Of a DNA stretch of 64,000 nucleotides, positions 46,345 to 59,424 are shown in pieces. Made by a program: the position numbers and the translations under genes. Source of the DNA: Utricularia gibba (lineage: Eukaryota > Streptophyta > Magnoliopsida > Lamiales > Lentibulariaceae); assembly GCA_002189035.1 (NCBI GenBank), contig NEEC01000014.1:1304501-1368500 (forward strand), read 5' to 3'. Numbering within the stretch: the first letter of the stretch is position 1; each line of letters starts with the position of its first letter. The notes beneath the pieces were generated by a model, which saw nothing but the letters and a program-made list of their open reading frames with translations, ran no database searches and had not been told where the DNA came from.

Positions 46345-46950
46345 ATTTACATTCTAACCCCGTAAAAAGCTTTGAATATCTAAACAACCCCCGTACTATA
46401 TAAAACTCTCATTTCTCCCCCTACACTTTCCGTAATTTCAATTCCTTCCCAAAACTCGGCAAATAGATACTCCGGTTGTCTGTTAATTTCGCTGGGCGAC
46501 AACAGCCTTTCATCGTTAGTCGGATCAAGGTGTAGTGTTTCGATTGTTTTCGTCAGAGAATCGGCAGATCTGTTCTCAGAGCTTAAACCTTCGCCTTCTC
46601 GTAGTCCCAGGTACCGCGGATTTTGCCTTCATTTCTTTTTGTTTCATTATGTGATGCTTTTTGATTATTCTCTAACCTATCAAGGTGAAATTTTTTATGA
46701 GATCTAACGGTTGTTTCGTTTTAATTTATGATATTGATGAGATTCTTTTTTTGCAATGAACTATAAGGCGCCATATCTGGGATTTTGTTTCATCATGTTA
46801 TAGTATTGATTAGGATCCGTCGAAGCTGCAATTGTGTAACCCCAGTGTAGATTCACGCCGAATTATAGATTGTGTGTTGAGTAAATGGTTAGTATGCTGT
46901 AGCTAGCTAGGTATCTGAATTTTCTTACCAGAGTTTGATTAGGGATGCTG
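46345..46950 (+). repeat. promoter/leader segment shared with BUD13 (copy 2)
   Basis: Counterpart of 38180-38660. It retains the TATA-like TATATAAA (near 46398), the ACACTTTCCGTAATTTC block, GGTGTAGTGTTTCGATTGTT, and the donor GGTACCGCGG. It therefore supplies SEC13 with a BUD13-like promoter, first non-coding exon and leader-intron donor; the SEC13 leader acceptor is TTTCTAG at about 47070. Confidence 0.85.
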
Positions 46951-47096
46951 GCTATGTTTATTTGTTATTTTCTTAGCAATTAACACTTGCTCGGATGTGG
47001 GATTTACATCAAATTCTCTGTTGTTGTTATTTCTGAGGTGTGTATGGTGTTTGGATGCCTGGTTTCTAGGTTTTGAACAAGTTTCACCTGAAAAGA

Positions 47097-48005
47097 ATGC
47101 TGCCTGGACGGAAGATAGAAATAAATGAAGGTGATAATGTTCATGATGTATCCATGGATTACTATGGAAAACGTGTGGCAATAGCCCTGTCTGATGCTAC
47201 AATAAAGATAATTGGTGTTGGCAGCGACGCTTCTAAGCACCTAGCCACTTTGAGTGGGCATCGAGGCCCCGTTTGGAAGGTGGCATGGGCGCATCCCAAG
47301 TTTGGTTCAGTGCTTGCCTCTTGTTCTTATGACGGCAAGGTCATCATCTGGAGCGAAGGAAGCAACAATATCTGGTCTCAGTACCATGTTTTCAGCAATC
47401 ACACATCATCTGTGAACTCTATTGCTTGGGCGCCATATGAGGTTGGTTTGTGCTTAGCATGTGGATCTTCGGATGGAAATATTTCCATCTATACATCTCA
47501 ACCAGATGGCAGCTGGGAGACTGCAAATATAGAGCAAGCACATCCTACTGGAGTAACGTCAGTGGCATGGGCTCCGGCAACAGCCCCTGGTGCGCTCATC
47601 GGATCTAGTGCCTCCGGAACTGTCCAGAAACTAGCTTCAGGTGGCTGTGACAACACAGTTAAAGTATGGAAGCTGCACAATGGCATCTGGGAAATGGATT
47701 CTGCACCAGCCCTTCAAAAGCATTCTAATTTGGTCACTGATGTGGCCTGGGCGTCGAGCTTGGGGCTTCCCACGTCAACAATCGCAAGTGCTTCCGAGGA
47801 TGGCACCGTCGTCATATGGACGGCAACCAGGGAAGGAGGTCATTGGGATGGCAAAGTGCTGAACGATTTCAAGGCTCCCGTGTGGAAGGTTTCTTGGTCC
47901 TTGACCGGAGATTTATTGGCTGTTTCATCTGGAGACAACAATGTGACATTGTGGAAGGAAGAAGGTGGAGTTTGGCTAGAGACCACTGCCACCGTGAACC
48001 AGTAG
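47097..48005 (+). CDS. SEC13: SEC13, COPII coat and nuclear-pore WD40 protein
   Basis: Six-bladed WD40 beta-propeller that pairs with SEC31 in the COPII coat and also sits in the Y-shaped nuclear pore complex. One coding exon, 302 residues, the usual length. Conserved blocks: VHDVSMDYYGKRVA, SGHRGPVWKVAWAHPKFGSVLASCSYDGKV, NSIAWAPYEVGL, CGSSDGNISI, VTSVAWAPATAPGAL, KLASGGCDNTVKVWKL, and TIASASEDGTVVIW. Several positions are unlike typical plant SEC13 (for example the N-terminal MLPGRKIEIN and WSEGSNN), so this copy may be a diverged paralogue. The start is the first ATG after the leader acceptor. Confidence 0.94.
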   Translation: MLPGRKIEINEGDNVHDVSMDYYGKRVAIALSDATIKIIGVGSDASKHLATLSGHRGPVWKVAWAHPKFGSVLASCSYDGKVIIWSEGSNNIWSQYHVFSNHTSSVNSIAWAPYEVGLCLACGSSDGNISIYTSQPDGSWETANIEQAHPTGVTSVAWAPATAPGALIGSSASGTVQKLASGGCDNTVKVWKLHNGIWEMDSAPALQKHSNLVTDVAWASSLGLPTSTIASASEDGTVVIWTATREGGHWDGKVLNDFKAPVWKVSWSLTGDLLAVSSGDNNVTLWKEEGGVWLETTATVNQ

Positions 48006-48449
48006 TGATATTCTTTTTCACTTGGTGTGTTGGTATTTGTTTTCTGAGCCTCTTCATTCTCTCATTTCACACCATTTATGTTACGCAGTTGCATATTTTG
48101 TACTTGGAAAACGAATTCGGCATGTATCTTTGACTTAGCTTGTTTTTTATACCAAAGAGAAAGAGTAGCTTCATTGAAAAACATTATGGCTACCATTTAA
48201 GTATAAAGCATCCGTGTTTACAAAAAAGGGAAACATGTGTACCATCCCTGCGCAGCCTACTACTATGTACAGAGTTGCAGCCGCCCTGGTGGACAAGGCA
48301 AGGCACAAGCAAACCGGGGCAAAGCCAGACGCAGATGATGTGATGGAGATTTTGCAACACGGAATCTGAACAAAAACAGATGCGGCTCAGGGAATGATGG
48401 GGAGGGGGAGTAGAATGGATCAAGAAATGAATCTTTACCTAGAGTCATG
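48006..48449. other. tail-to-tail spacer of SEC13 and the SIN3-like gene
   Basis: 3' untranslated regions of both convergent genes. Nothing else seen. Confidence 0.5.
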
Positions 48450-51400
48450 TCACTGTAATTTAGAGGATTCCAAGAGCTGATGAAACCGTTGGGTTGCAGC
48501 CGCCTTGTGAGCTTGTGAATATTCATCTGTTGGTTGATGCCTTCTCCGTCCCAAACGCACAAAATAATCAGCAGTGTCGAGGACATATGAGATCTGAAGC
48601 AGGCATGAAGCACTCACAGATTAAGGTAACCAAAAGAAATTTAGCTAAGAAGCCTGTGTGTGTCCGAGCCAAAAATTGTCAATTTCTGCTTCGGCAGAAT
48701 AAAATGGAACTATACCTTGGATGTGCTGGATGCCATCTTGCACTCCAACCCATTTATGGTCCGGGTGCTTTCAGTTGCCTTAACAAGGGCAGAAATTTCG
48801 TCCAGATTGTGGTATTTCTGCATGTTCCTGGGACCAGCTCATGTAGGTTAGAGACGCAAGTTGATCAGCAATTACATTGGCAGCAGAGCTATCGGAAGTT
48901 GAAAAAACCCAGGTCACATGTGAAGGCATTGATTCAACTTATCATGGTCTCTGCAGTAAATTGATTGATTTACTGCAGAAAACGCCACATACCATTAGAT
49001 GAACTTTCTAGGGAGATATTGAGGATCTGTACCTCTTTAGCATAATAGCCGATGACTCCTTCCTCCCATGATTAACTGAAAGATAGTCATACTGAAGATA
49101 TGTAACAAAATTAGGATCAACTGAGACTGCAACGACTTCAGACTTCTCATTTCTGTCATCCATCAGTTGAATAGATAACCGAGTGGGATTGTATGTCTGC
49201 ATTAAAAAGGGACGGAGCTCAGGATGGACCAAAATCCCCTCAGAATAAAAGAAAAATCAGATGGCTTACACATTCGATCCGGTATACATTCTCGTCATGC
49301 AGAAGCACATGGACATTTTCATAGTGAACTGAATCCACATATTTCTGTGGCTTTCTGGACTTTTCGTAGTCAAACAACTGAAGAAGTTTACAGCACACGT
49401 CATCACTTGATACAATTTGGAGCTGTAAAAGCGCAATCCAAATTCAGAATTCAAGAAAATATATGAGCTAGAGGTGACCTTCCAACATACACGAGGAGTA
49501 AGAAAAACTTACCTGCTTCACCAACTTATATATCAGCTTGTCCAATGTAAAAAGGACATACGATTGGTTTCCAACCAGAGATTGGCAATCATCTTCAAAC
49601 TTTGCATTGTCAGAAGAGCCATCAAGCAAACTAAACAACGCATTCATAAACCTGAGGCGAGAGATAAACATTATCCAGAAAATAATTAAAGTGGGACTTC
49701 AAATATGTTGGAAAACTCAAGTGTCACTCTGTTACCTTGCATTTGGATCAGATGGTGCATCCTTTGTCGTTTTCAATCTTGTATCACTAGATACAGAATG
49801 CATCTTTGCAAACGATATTCTTTCATATAGTGTCTGCAGCAGTAACAGAGCAAATCATGTAGCATCCAAGAGATAATGCGAACTCAGATGATGGGGAGGG
49901 AACAGTTATAAATAAAAATATACCTGATGCAACCGAAAGAGTATGTACAAGGCATCATTTCCATAAAGAACCTGCTGCTCTTTCACCGTATCGTAAACTA
50001 ATGGTGAAGAAACAAGCTTGCAAATAGGCTTACATGTCACCAAATATTGCTCTGAAAGGGGAAGTGATTCACCATCACCAGCATGATAATTTGTGCCACA
50101 TGCAATCTCGGTCTCCCCTTCACTCTCAGCTTTAACATCAATGTCATCGTGGTCCACATCTTGCTCCTCGTGTTCTTCACGTGAGCAATCTTCAGAAGCA
50201 GACCCGGTTCCGGAAACATCTTCTCCATCCACGGAAATGTTTTCGCTGTCCTCATCATCTGCATCTACATCATTCTTATCCCTGGTATCTGCACAAATAT
50301 CCTCATTAATCCCCATTTGAACTCGAATCTTCGCACTAACTCCATTTTCCTCAGGTACAGCTTGCATACTACACTCTTGCGAGGATGCAAAATTGTCTTC
50401 AAAATCACAATTGGGTGACAGCTCACCCTCTTCCTTCTCAACTATGCAAGGATCAACAGAATCCTCCTTAAATATGTTAGTTCTGGACGCCTCCTCATAT
50501 TCAATATGTGCAGATGGATTCAATTTCAACATTTCCTCACCCAGCTGCATAATAATATGATTATATTAATAATTCTAATAATAAAAATAATAGTTCAGAC
50601 CCACAAGATCACATGATTAGAAGCGGAGAAGACCAGATATCGGGAAAGGGAAAACTAGTCAATAGTAAGAGAGGGTAAATCAGACAATTTAGTCACTCAA
50701 AATTCCTATTAAAGTGAAACTTAGAGTTCAATATCAGGAGGACAACCTCTGATGACAGCCTATCGTCTGCATCAAATTTTTCAGTGTCAACCTTCTCAAT
50801 GGGCCCATTCTTCGTAAGTGCAGTGTTTGCAACCAACACTTCAAATAAAATACATACAATTAGTCAGAATCCAATAGTAATCATGAAGAAAGGATAATTC
50901 CCGACTCACACATATGATTAGAATCCGGCATTGAAGAGGCACATATGTTATTTCTTTCAGTAGAGGGCATATCTTGTCCCTCTTTCACCCCTTCAACCAT
51001 GCTCACGGAACGAGCACTAAAATTCATAAGTTGGGATTGCATAGCAGAAGCATTATTGTAGGTCCTGAAGTCCTCGGAGGGTGTTACTGCAGCATCACCA
51101 ACAGGTTGGGCTTCAGCTTCGTCTGAATTCACGGTCTTATGATTTGGGCCACTGTCTCCCGTGGCATCCATTCCATTAGATCGGGTGCATATCCCCAGAA
51201 TGGGTTCAATGAAGTGAGTCCAAACTCTCAACACTTTTTGCATTTGATCTCTTGTTGAGCAAATCTCTTCACATGAGTACTTAATAATTCTGAAAATATC
51301 ATCCTGGACATCAGCATCAGCATACTCAAATTCCATGTGTGGACTGCAAGAATGCCTACTTCCAGCTGCAAGACCAAGAACAGCATCATCCTCCTTCTGC

Positions 51401-54400
51401 ATTTTATCCTTGATTTCTTTAATCTCAGCAACTAAGGCTGCCACAAGAAGATAAAAGAATGAATCAACATAAAGAAGATAAGGTTCAAGAACATTTCAAG
51501 TTCTCTAAGTGCAAAGCATTTAATACTACGCAGAAAGAGAGATGCAATAATGAAACATAAATAGCCTACATTTTGTACTCAAATTCTTTGAATCCTGCTG
51601 CTTAAAATAAAAGCTTCTGTGATCAAGTGTCTTGTAATGATTCTTCTGATATATCTCAGCCCAAACTTTGTTAAAATCTGAACGGCACTTAGTCCACTCC
51701 TCCTGCTTCTGCTTTAGGCGTGTCAGGATGACAGGTAACGCCAGAGAGGGATTTTTCCGCAAAATGTCCATTACATCCAGACCATGGTCACCATAGAGGC
51801 GCTCAATGCATCTTAAGTTGAGAGCTGTTTAAACCAAGAAAGAATTCAACAACTAACGGAAACTACAAATTTCTATATTGAGAGTTGTGAAATTTCAAGT
51901 GACTTGACAAGCCTGTGAAATGATCCTCAAACCGTATGTGGCCCTCTGTTCCAATTGAGTTATCTGTGATACTATTCAAAAGTTCCTCCACACGCTTGGA
52001 CGTAGAACTCACCGACTCCAACAGCATATCTAGTTCAAACCTGAAAAAAATATAATTAGGAATTCTCAGGCACTAGGAATGACATGACAAGATGGATAGA
52101 TGAAATGGAATACAACTTCAAAGTCTAAACCAATCCATAAACCATGTTAGCTTTCTATACCTATCATCTTCACATCTAAAAAGGCTTTCTTCGTACTGGT
52201 TTCTTCGCATGTGTTTAAAAGAATAATCCTCACTTCCAGATGTTACAGACACCCATTTGTCATTTAGAACCTGGTTACCAAGATCTGACCTCTGGCTAAC
52301 GGAGCACATTGGTACTGCATGGTCATAATTAACATAACGTCATTGAATGCAGATTACACTAGATTTACTTTTTTTAAAAAAAATCTGCATAAAGAAATAT
52401 TACATCATCAGGAAGAAGCCGATAACTGGGAGTACAGCATTCAGAATTAGAAAGGTCGAGCTCCTGAATGGACTTCCCAAAGTATTTAGAGTTGGGTCGT
52501 TCTTTCTCTTTACCACCCTCACCTTCACGTCTCTGCTCCTTTTCCTTATCCTCGAGTTTCAAATGTTTCGAGGAGCTTGCTTTGTTCCAGGATGACTCTG
52601 CTTCCAATGAAAAAAAAAATAGTCACGATAATATTTTACCCAGAAACAACAACAATGAAAACAGAAAAGCCATCTCTTTATGAACGAAGAATAATAGAAA
52701 ATGAGTAGATTGCATACTTTTTCCCATAACACCAGGCAGAAATCCATCTGAAGAATAAGAGAATGTATCAGAAACCCAACTAAAAAAGTAGGTTTTAAAC
52801 AGTCAAAACCAATGCATACCCATGCGTTCACACCGTTCCAGAAACTCATGAAAGCGCTCCAAAAGGTCTTGATGTTTTCCAATTATAGCAGCGACCTGTT
52901 CGCACATCAAGTGAGAAGAGATCCTACGCATTTTAGTTTTCCAAAATGTTGAAGGAAAACCATCAAGAGATACAGAAAAAACCAGTTTATCATCCTTCAC
53001 AAAAGAAAGAAACAAATCCACCTTGTTGATGATACTTTCCAAATCTAATTTCATTCACACTCACATAATAAACACATTTTGTAATGGAATAATCAGATAA
53101 ATAGAAAACTCCTCAATTTCCCAACATAAGAATGAAATAATTTGTCACAGGCTAAGCAGTCCTACCAAATCCTGCAATTCATGCCTACTGATGATTTCTT
53201 GGCTGTAAAGGTGAAGGCATTTCAAAAAATCCTGGTAATCATCTGCATTATGCAACCTCTCTTTGACTTTTTCACAGAAGCGAAACTCACGGCTGTATGC
53301 ACCTGCAAGACCAAACATGAAATAATTGTCAAAAGTGCGCATATGAATCGTAAGAATATTAAATGCAAAGATGAAATGTAAACTGCACGGACAATTATCT
53401 TTCTAACAGATTTTAGATGACATATTTCAAGAAAGAGAACAACTCTTTGGCTTTTTGCAACTTTTTGAACTCCGAGTAAGATGACTTTTGGCATGATTAA
53501 AGAGATCCGGGAATGCTTGATGGAACAGACTTTTAGATGATACAAGTGAAATCCGAAAAACAGGAGAGAGAAGTCTCACTTTTCAATGCATCTTTGTTAT
53601 CAAAGGAAGCAAACTTTGCAGTTCCTCCAAAGTCATCAGATTTTTTAGCAGACTTCCTTTTTTCCGAAACCCGATGCACATTAACTTCCAACTTATTCTC
53701 AGTGTCAAAATCCCCGCCATCCATATCACAGTTCCTCCTGTCTCTGTCCCTTTCAGCATGCTTCTTTTGCTCCTTGTGAATTTTTGTGGCTGTTTTATCT
53801 TCTTCGATATCTGGGCGCTCAACACTAAGGTCTCGTTCTATGTTTGGGTCTACAGACCTTTCTTTAAGTTGTCTCTGCTCATGAAATAACATGCCAAATA
53901 AACATCGATACAAGAGCACCAAAAACAAGCAATTGATTGCATTGGAAATAAACTTATAAAAACCTTCTCGATGTATGCGTTCCTCATTGCAGATAAGGAA
54001 GAGTTCCTCTCATCATTCCCGTTAGAGAAATGACGGCCCAAAGAACCATTAGAATATGCAGTAGCAGCTGCTGGCAAAAATTTTGTGAACTCATCTAGGA
54101 GGTCCGTATGGCCACGAAAAAGTGCAGCTACCTTCAGGTGAATATATTCAGATTGGTATGGTTTGACAATGAAAAACCCAACAACAGACACACTTAAGTG
54201 CACAGAAAATAAACTCCAGACATGACCAGCTCAAAGGAAAACACATACCTCTCTATAAACTTGAGTTATACTCTTGTGTTCCTTCCGGTACATGTTCAAG
54301 ATATCAAGAAATGACTTGTAAATGTGCTCATCATTCTGAAATCGTTTCTACAGGCGAATAATATCACTTAATAATGTGCATCATGGGATAAATAAAGACA

Positions 54401-55148
54401 AGAACATCATAAAATTAACAATTTTCACCTTAATTTTGTTCACAAAACAGATAGCTTCTTCAAACTCAACTGTCCGCTTAGGGGGAACTTGTTCATCATC
54501 AGTGAGAGATATTTCATAGCCCTTAGGCAAAAATGTATTAAATCCAAGGATTAGACTAGGATGCCCCTTAAACAATTCTTTCACTCTACGTATGACACCA
54601 GGTGTATCGATTCTGTGGGAAATAAAAGCTTCAGAATGCTTCAAGTGATTTCTAAAATTCAAAAGGTTTTCTTGGTAGAAACAAAGTTTTACCGTTGACC
54701 CTTGAAATCTTTCATAACATCAAGAAAGCAATCATATTTTCCCCTTTGATCTTGGAACGTGTCTTTGACTTGCTTCAAATAGCTTAAGGCATCATTCGTA
54801 GTGAGCTTTTGGGTGCTGCCAGGAGCTTCACCACCTGCCCCACTATTTCCAACATTAACAACACCACTCACACTATTTCCACCAGCCGCAGGAGATTGTG
54901 AAGTTCCGTGCCTATGACAATATTAATATGCGAATATGATTCATTCAAGTGATGAAAATCTGGAATCTTCGAATAAAATGGAATTGTTCATTCAAGCATC
55001 TGAACACAAGTCACCTTACAAAGAATGTCTACATTGATAAAATAATGGAAGAATTTAAAAGCTCTTACGAATCAGCGCGGGGAAACGTAGAACTAAACGG
55101 TCGCTTAAATGGAGGCCTCGAAGAAACCTCCTCACACAATCTCTTCAT
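48450..55148 (-). CDS. SNL: SIN3-like histone-deacetylase corepressor (SNL), one apparent 1-base deletion
   Basis: Nuclear scaffold that recruits class I histone deacetylases. Twenty-two exons from 55069-55148 (MKRLCEEV) to 48450-48593 ([16 protein letters not shown]). With one base added the coding length is 4,071, giving 1,356 residues, normal for plant SNL. PAH1: [19 protein letters not shown]2: [31 protein letters not shown]3: [27 protein letters not shown]. The HDAC-interaction domain reads [21 protein letters not shown]...[14 protein letters not shown]. An acidic stretch (about residues 890-980) precedes the conserved C-terminal domain. Exon 11 (52161-52314) begins TACCAATG, where the family has Tyr-Pro: one C is missing. 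Intron 12 appears to use a GC donor (51912). Start choice: MKR is the universal SNL beginning. Confidence 0.94.
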
Positions 55149-56164
55149 CACCCGATCGGTATCCCAACCTAAACCTCACCAAAACAAACCAATAAGCCCA
55201 GAAAATACCGAAACTCACTTCAAAAGCACTACTAAGAGAAAAGACAAACCCCAAAGACCGTTTCTTTCGTGAAATCAATGCCTACACGCCGCGGTTCGGG
55301 AGAGGAACACCAGCCCCCGTCCCCCGAACGGAGCGACGACGTCCTTATATCGATCTCCCAATACAAAACAGTAACCCCGCCCTTCTTCAATCTGCCCCAA
55401 AAAAGGAGCGAAAACAGATCTAACCAACCGGAACACACCCCTGAAAACTGTCAGATACCGATCAAACTAACTCTTCAGATTCCGGCGCTATCAGTTCTTC
55501 GTTGTACTCCAAACTTCTCGTCGTCCGAACGTAAATAGTAGAACCCGGAACTCGGGAGTCCAGACCAACAACAAAGACTTGAAAAATGAAACCTTTCAAA
55601 CAGATTTGCGCAGCGTGTGTGCGTTGCCGGCACATTTATAGTGCCGCCACTGTGCATAACAATTCATTTTTTATTTCAAAAAAAAGCGTAAAACTAATTT
55701 CTTATAATTATTTTTCGAAACAATCAGATATTAAATTTAAATATTTGTAAATCCGACCTAAATATTTCCAAATTTAAGTGATTTTTGATAAATCGTCCGA
55801 CTTTCTTTTGAATTCTCCCGGGAAAGATCAAGGGTTTTCCCTCGGTGCCAACTTTGGATAAATTATTCTAAAATAATTTTTAAAATATTTACATAATTTT
55901 TCTAATTTCATTTATTAAAATTATTAGAATTGTATTAATTAAATGTTTTTATTTATTTTAAATATATTTATAAACACACAATAAATAATTTTGAAGTTAT
56001 GTGTGTAAAAAAACAGTATATTGAAAATGACTTTATCAAATATTTTTCATGTGTATTTATTTAATTGAAAAAAATGAACTCATAATTATCATTTTGGATA
56101 ATAAAAAAAGATTCAAAATCGAAAATAAATAAATAACTATGATATTTAAACTCTATTCTTGTTA
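55149..56164. other. SNL leader/promoter and AT-rich spacer
   Basis: 55149-55650 probably holds the SNL leader and promoter; the rest is AT-rich. No gene recognised. Confidence 0.5.
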
Positions 56165-56381
56165 GAATGTATTTGGTAAGTGGATAAATTATATTAAGTA
56201 TAAGAGTTAATATAGAAAAAATAAGTATATTATATTATAACTTTATACCAACTTCTTTTTTTTATTATTTTATCTCATATTCATAATATAAATTATTCTA
56301 AGTATAATTTATCCTACCTACCAAATATCATATTTTTTTCCATTTAATTATACATTTTTATCTTTTATACCAAATACATTC
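56165..56381. mobile_element. Tourist-like MITE (PIF/Harbinger type)
   Basis: 217-base element with perfect 14-base terminal inverted repeats GAATGTATTTGGTA / TACCAAATACATTC, flanked by TTA on both sides (56162-56164 and 56382-56384), the target duplication expected of PIF/Harbinger MITEs. No coding capacity. Inside, a second copy of the terminal sequence in reverse orientation (TTTATCCTACCTACCAAATATC, about 56308-56330) mirrors the left subterminal GGTAAGTGGATAAATTATA. Confidence 0.85.
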
Positions 56382-56384
56382 TTA

Positions 56385-56791
56385 GTGTATTGGGATTTAA
56401 GGAATATTCATAAAACATATGATATTTTTGTATATCATTCGCTTTTGATGTGATATCTTTTAAATCGTAATAATTAATACTGTTTAAAGTATATCATTTT
56501 AAATTTTGATTTTTTTCCAAATTAAATAATTTCTATTGTGTAGGCATAGAGCAAAAATTGGAGTTTTCTTCTGTTTTATTTTTATATTATTATCTTCTGT
56601 TCTTTATCCGCAAACAAAATCAAACGACGTCTTTGTGATGGAGAACTTTTTTGTTGTAGCCGGCGTTTGCCACTTGGCATCGCGCAGAAGATAACAGCAG
56701 CTGCCAATTGCATGGCTCATTTCCGCTCACCGCCGCTCACTCCATCGCTCTCTCTCTGCCACTTCATATTGCTGCAGTTTTTGTACCAGCA
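56385..56791. other. spacer and glycerate kinase promoter/leader
   Basis: AT-rich to about 56600, then the likely promoter and leader of the next gene. Confidence 0.5.
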
Positions 56792-59263
56792 ATGGCGACG
56801 ATGCCTGTTTGTTTTCTCAACCCCTATACGGTTCAAGGTGGGGTTCCTACCGCTCGTTGTCCGCAGATTTCAAACGAAATGTTTCCACCCAGAAATCGAT
56901 CTTCGGTCTCAATACAGTCTCACAAGATGACACCCAGTTGCTCAAACTCATCAGGTGACCAGTAAATGTATTTTTTCAAAGGCTCCTCTTTTTTGTGGTT
57001 GCAAATGGGGTTATCTGGAACTGTTTGCGCTTACGATCTGAGGAAAGGGAATCATGTGAACTCTGGAGATTAAGCTAGAGAGCTCTGTTTTGAATTCGTT
57101 ACCAAGTTTGCATCTTTTATGATTGATGATGATGATGCCCTGTTGTGCAAATACATTAGTTGTTCAGAGATTCTTTTATTTGCGTGCCTTATTCATCAAT
57201 CATTTGGATGCTGTGGATATCCTTTCTCTGCCCTTAGGTTCTCTGATTTCCAAGTGTGGTGAAAAAATGCTAGTGGGTTGCTAGGTGAAGTACATGGAGT
57301 GGAGATGAGAACTGATACAAGTTTTGGTTGCACGTATTCTTTTATTTTCTTCCAACCACAAGACGCAGAGTTGCTCATTCACAGTTAAGTGAATTGGTGT
57401 TGTTGGCATAGGAGTTGGAAGCTCATGGATGAAAATCAAGGAGAAAATTGATGAACCAAGAAGGGAAGGTCGACTGAAGTCTGTCTTTCCAAAGATTCCG
57501 GCTGAAGTTTCTTCTGTAGAGGACCTTTTCGAATTTATATGCTCAGGTCCTCTTGTGGAAAAAATCGGCCTTACCTCTGAGAAGGTGGCTGAGTCCATTG
57601 ACAAGTGGATTGTATATGGATCACAGCTTTGCCGGCTGTTTAAAATAAATGAACTCTTTCTCTCAGAAGCTCAGAAGGTTCGAATCTTCCATTACTATAT
57701 ACCAGTTTTAATGTGGTGTGAGCAGGAAATCTCCAATCATCGTTCCATGTTCAAAGAAGGAGATGATATCCCCCTTTAGTGGTAAACAAGCACCTTGATT
57801 CAATGCTGTTTTAGTGTATCATGGTAAGCCATTTGCTGTTCCACTTGGTTTAGGAAATGTTGTGTTTGCAGATTGGTTTCAGTGCACCCCAAGGTTGTGG
57901 TAAGACCACACTCGTCTTGGCACTGAGATTCCTTCTCAATCTTGCAGGGAGGTGAATCCAACATACTGTTCAAGTTTCATGTTATTTTACATGTTTGGAA
58001 AGACCACTAAACACTCATTCTTTCAGAAACACAGAGGTTATCTCCATTGACGATTTTTATCTTACAGCAGAAGATCAGGTACAAGTAAAATCACTCCTTT
58101 TGGTGTATTTCCTTTTCATGAATCTACAGTGTCGAATTTAGGCAAAACTCAGAGAAGCTAACCCTGGGAATGCACTTCTAGAGGTATGAAACTTACCTGT
58201 TGTACTGGACATGTCATTGTGTTTTATCTGAAATCCATCTCTTATCATATTGAAACAGTTCCGTGGGAATGCTGGCAGCCATGATCTTTCCTTATCTCTG
58301 GAAACACTAACGTCCTTAAAGAAACTGACTGCACGAGGTATGACTGTACTGCCAGTTGAGTGTACATTTGAACTGCAGCTAACTGTGATATGCACTACCA
58401 AAATTTAGGCCAGAGAATGAAGATCCCTCGCTATGACAAGGTAATCAAACTCTTGCCCAGCAATGTCAAGTTTGAAACTCAAACCTGTGTTGTCATTTGC
58501 TCAGTCCGCATATAGAGGTAGAGGTGACAGAGAAGATCCTTCAAAATGGCCAGAAGTGGAAGGCCCTCTAACGGTAACTTGATGGTGTTCATATTCTGAA
58601 CACCCCCACATCACAACGTTTACATTTCGCTGCTAATGAAGTTATGATCAGTAGGCTGTTCTGTTTGAGGGCTGGATGCTGGGTTTTAGGCCTCTTCCTG
58701 TTGAAGTTGTCAAGTCAGTAGATCCACAGGTCTGTAGAGCACATGAAAATCTTATAAACTTGTTATCATCTTCCTCAAACGCAACTAGGTGTTGATATAT
58801 TGCAGTTGGTGGTCATCAATAAAAATTTAGAAGCATATAATGAAGCATGGGATCAGTTCATCAATTCCTGGATTGTAATCAAAATACAGGACCCAAGCTA
58901 CGTCTATCAGTGGCGTTTACAGGTACTCAGGAATGACACTAGATGAGTCTGTCTTGTTTTGTAAAAGTACCACACGAACCACCATTTCATTTCAGGCAGA
59001 GATTGGTATGAGAGAAGCAGGAAAAACCAGCATGACTGATGATGAGGTATATGTTTCTCCCCATTGTTTTCTCAAGGAAGCAAAATGTTTCCTGCATTTA
59101 GCACCTCTTGTGTACACAGGTGAGGGACTTTGTCTCCAGATATATGCCTGCATACAAAGCATATCTTCCCACACTATATGCTGAAGGGCCAAATGGGTCC
59201 GATCCGTCTCATACTTTGGTCGTCGACATTGATGAAGGCCGGAACCCCATCCTAGCCAATTAG
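56792..59263 (+). CDS. GLYK: D-glycerate 3-kinase, chloroplastic (one apparent 1-base deletion)
   Basis: Phosphorylates glycerate to 3-phosphoglycerate, the last step of the photorespiratory cycle, in chloroplasts. Twelve exons: 56792-56954, 57412-57781, 57872-57951, 58027-58078, 58142-58183, 58259-58337, 58409-58440, 58505-58573, 58655-58729, 58806-58922, 58996-59046, 59120-59263; 424 residues after correction. Transit peptide in exon 1; P-loop IGFSAPQGCGKTTL; IDDFYLTAED; GNALLEFRGNAGSHDL; KSAYRGRGDRED; FEGWMLGF; C-terminal YAEGPNGSDPSH...RNPILAN. At the C run 57770-57774 one C is missing, giving a false stop after DDIP; with it the family reading DDIPPLV|IGFSAP and the splice phase return. 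Confidence 0.94.
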
Positions 59264-59424
59264 TTAACTCACACTCTGTGTTGAGCTTTTTACTGCTAAA
59301 AAGGGTATCAGTCGTGTCTGTGTATTAACTGAAAGGTAGAATACAAATACCATACAGATATATTTTATTCATCATCCGTGTTTCAATGCTGCAGTTGTAA
59401 TTTTCTTGATGTAATGATATGACT

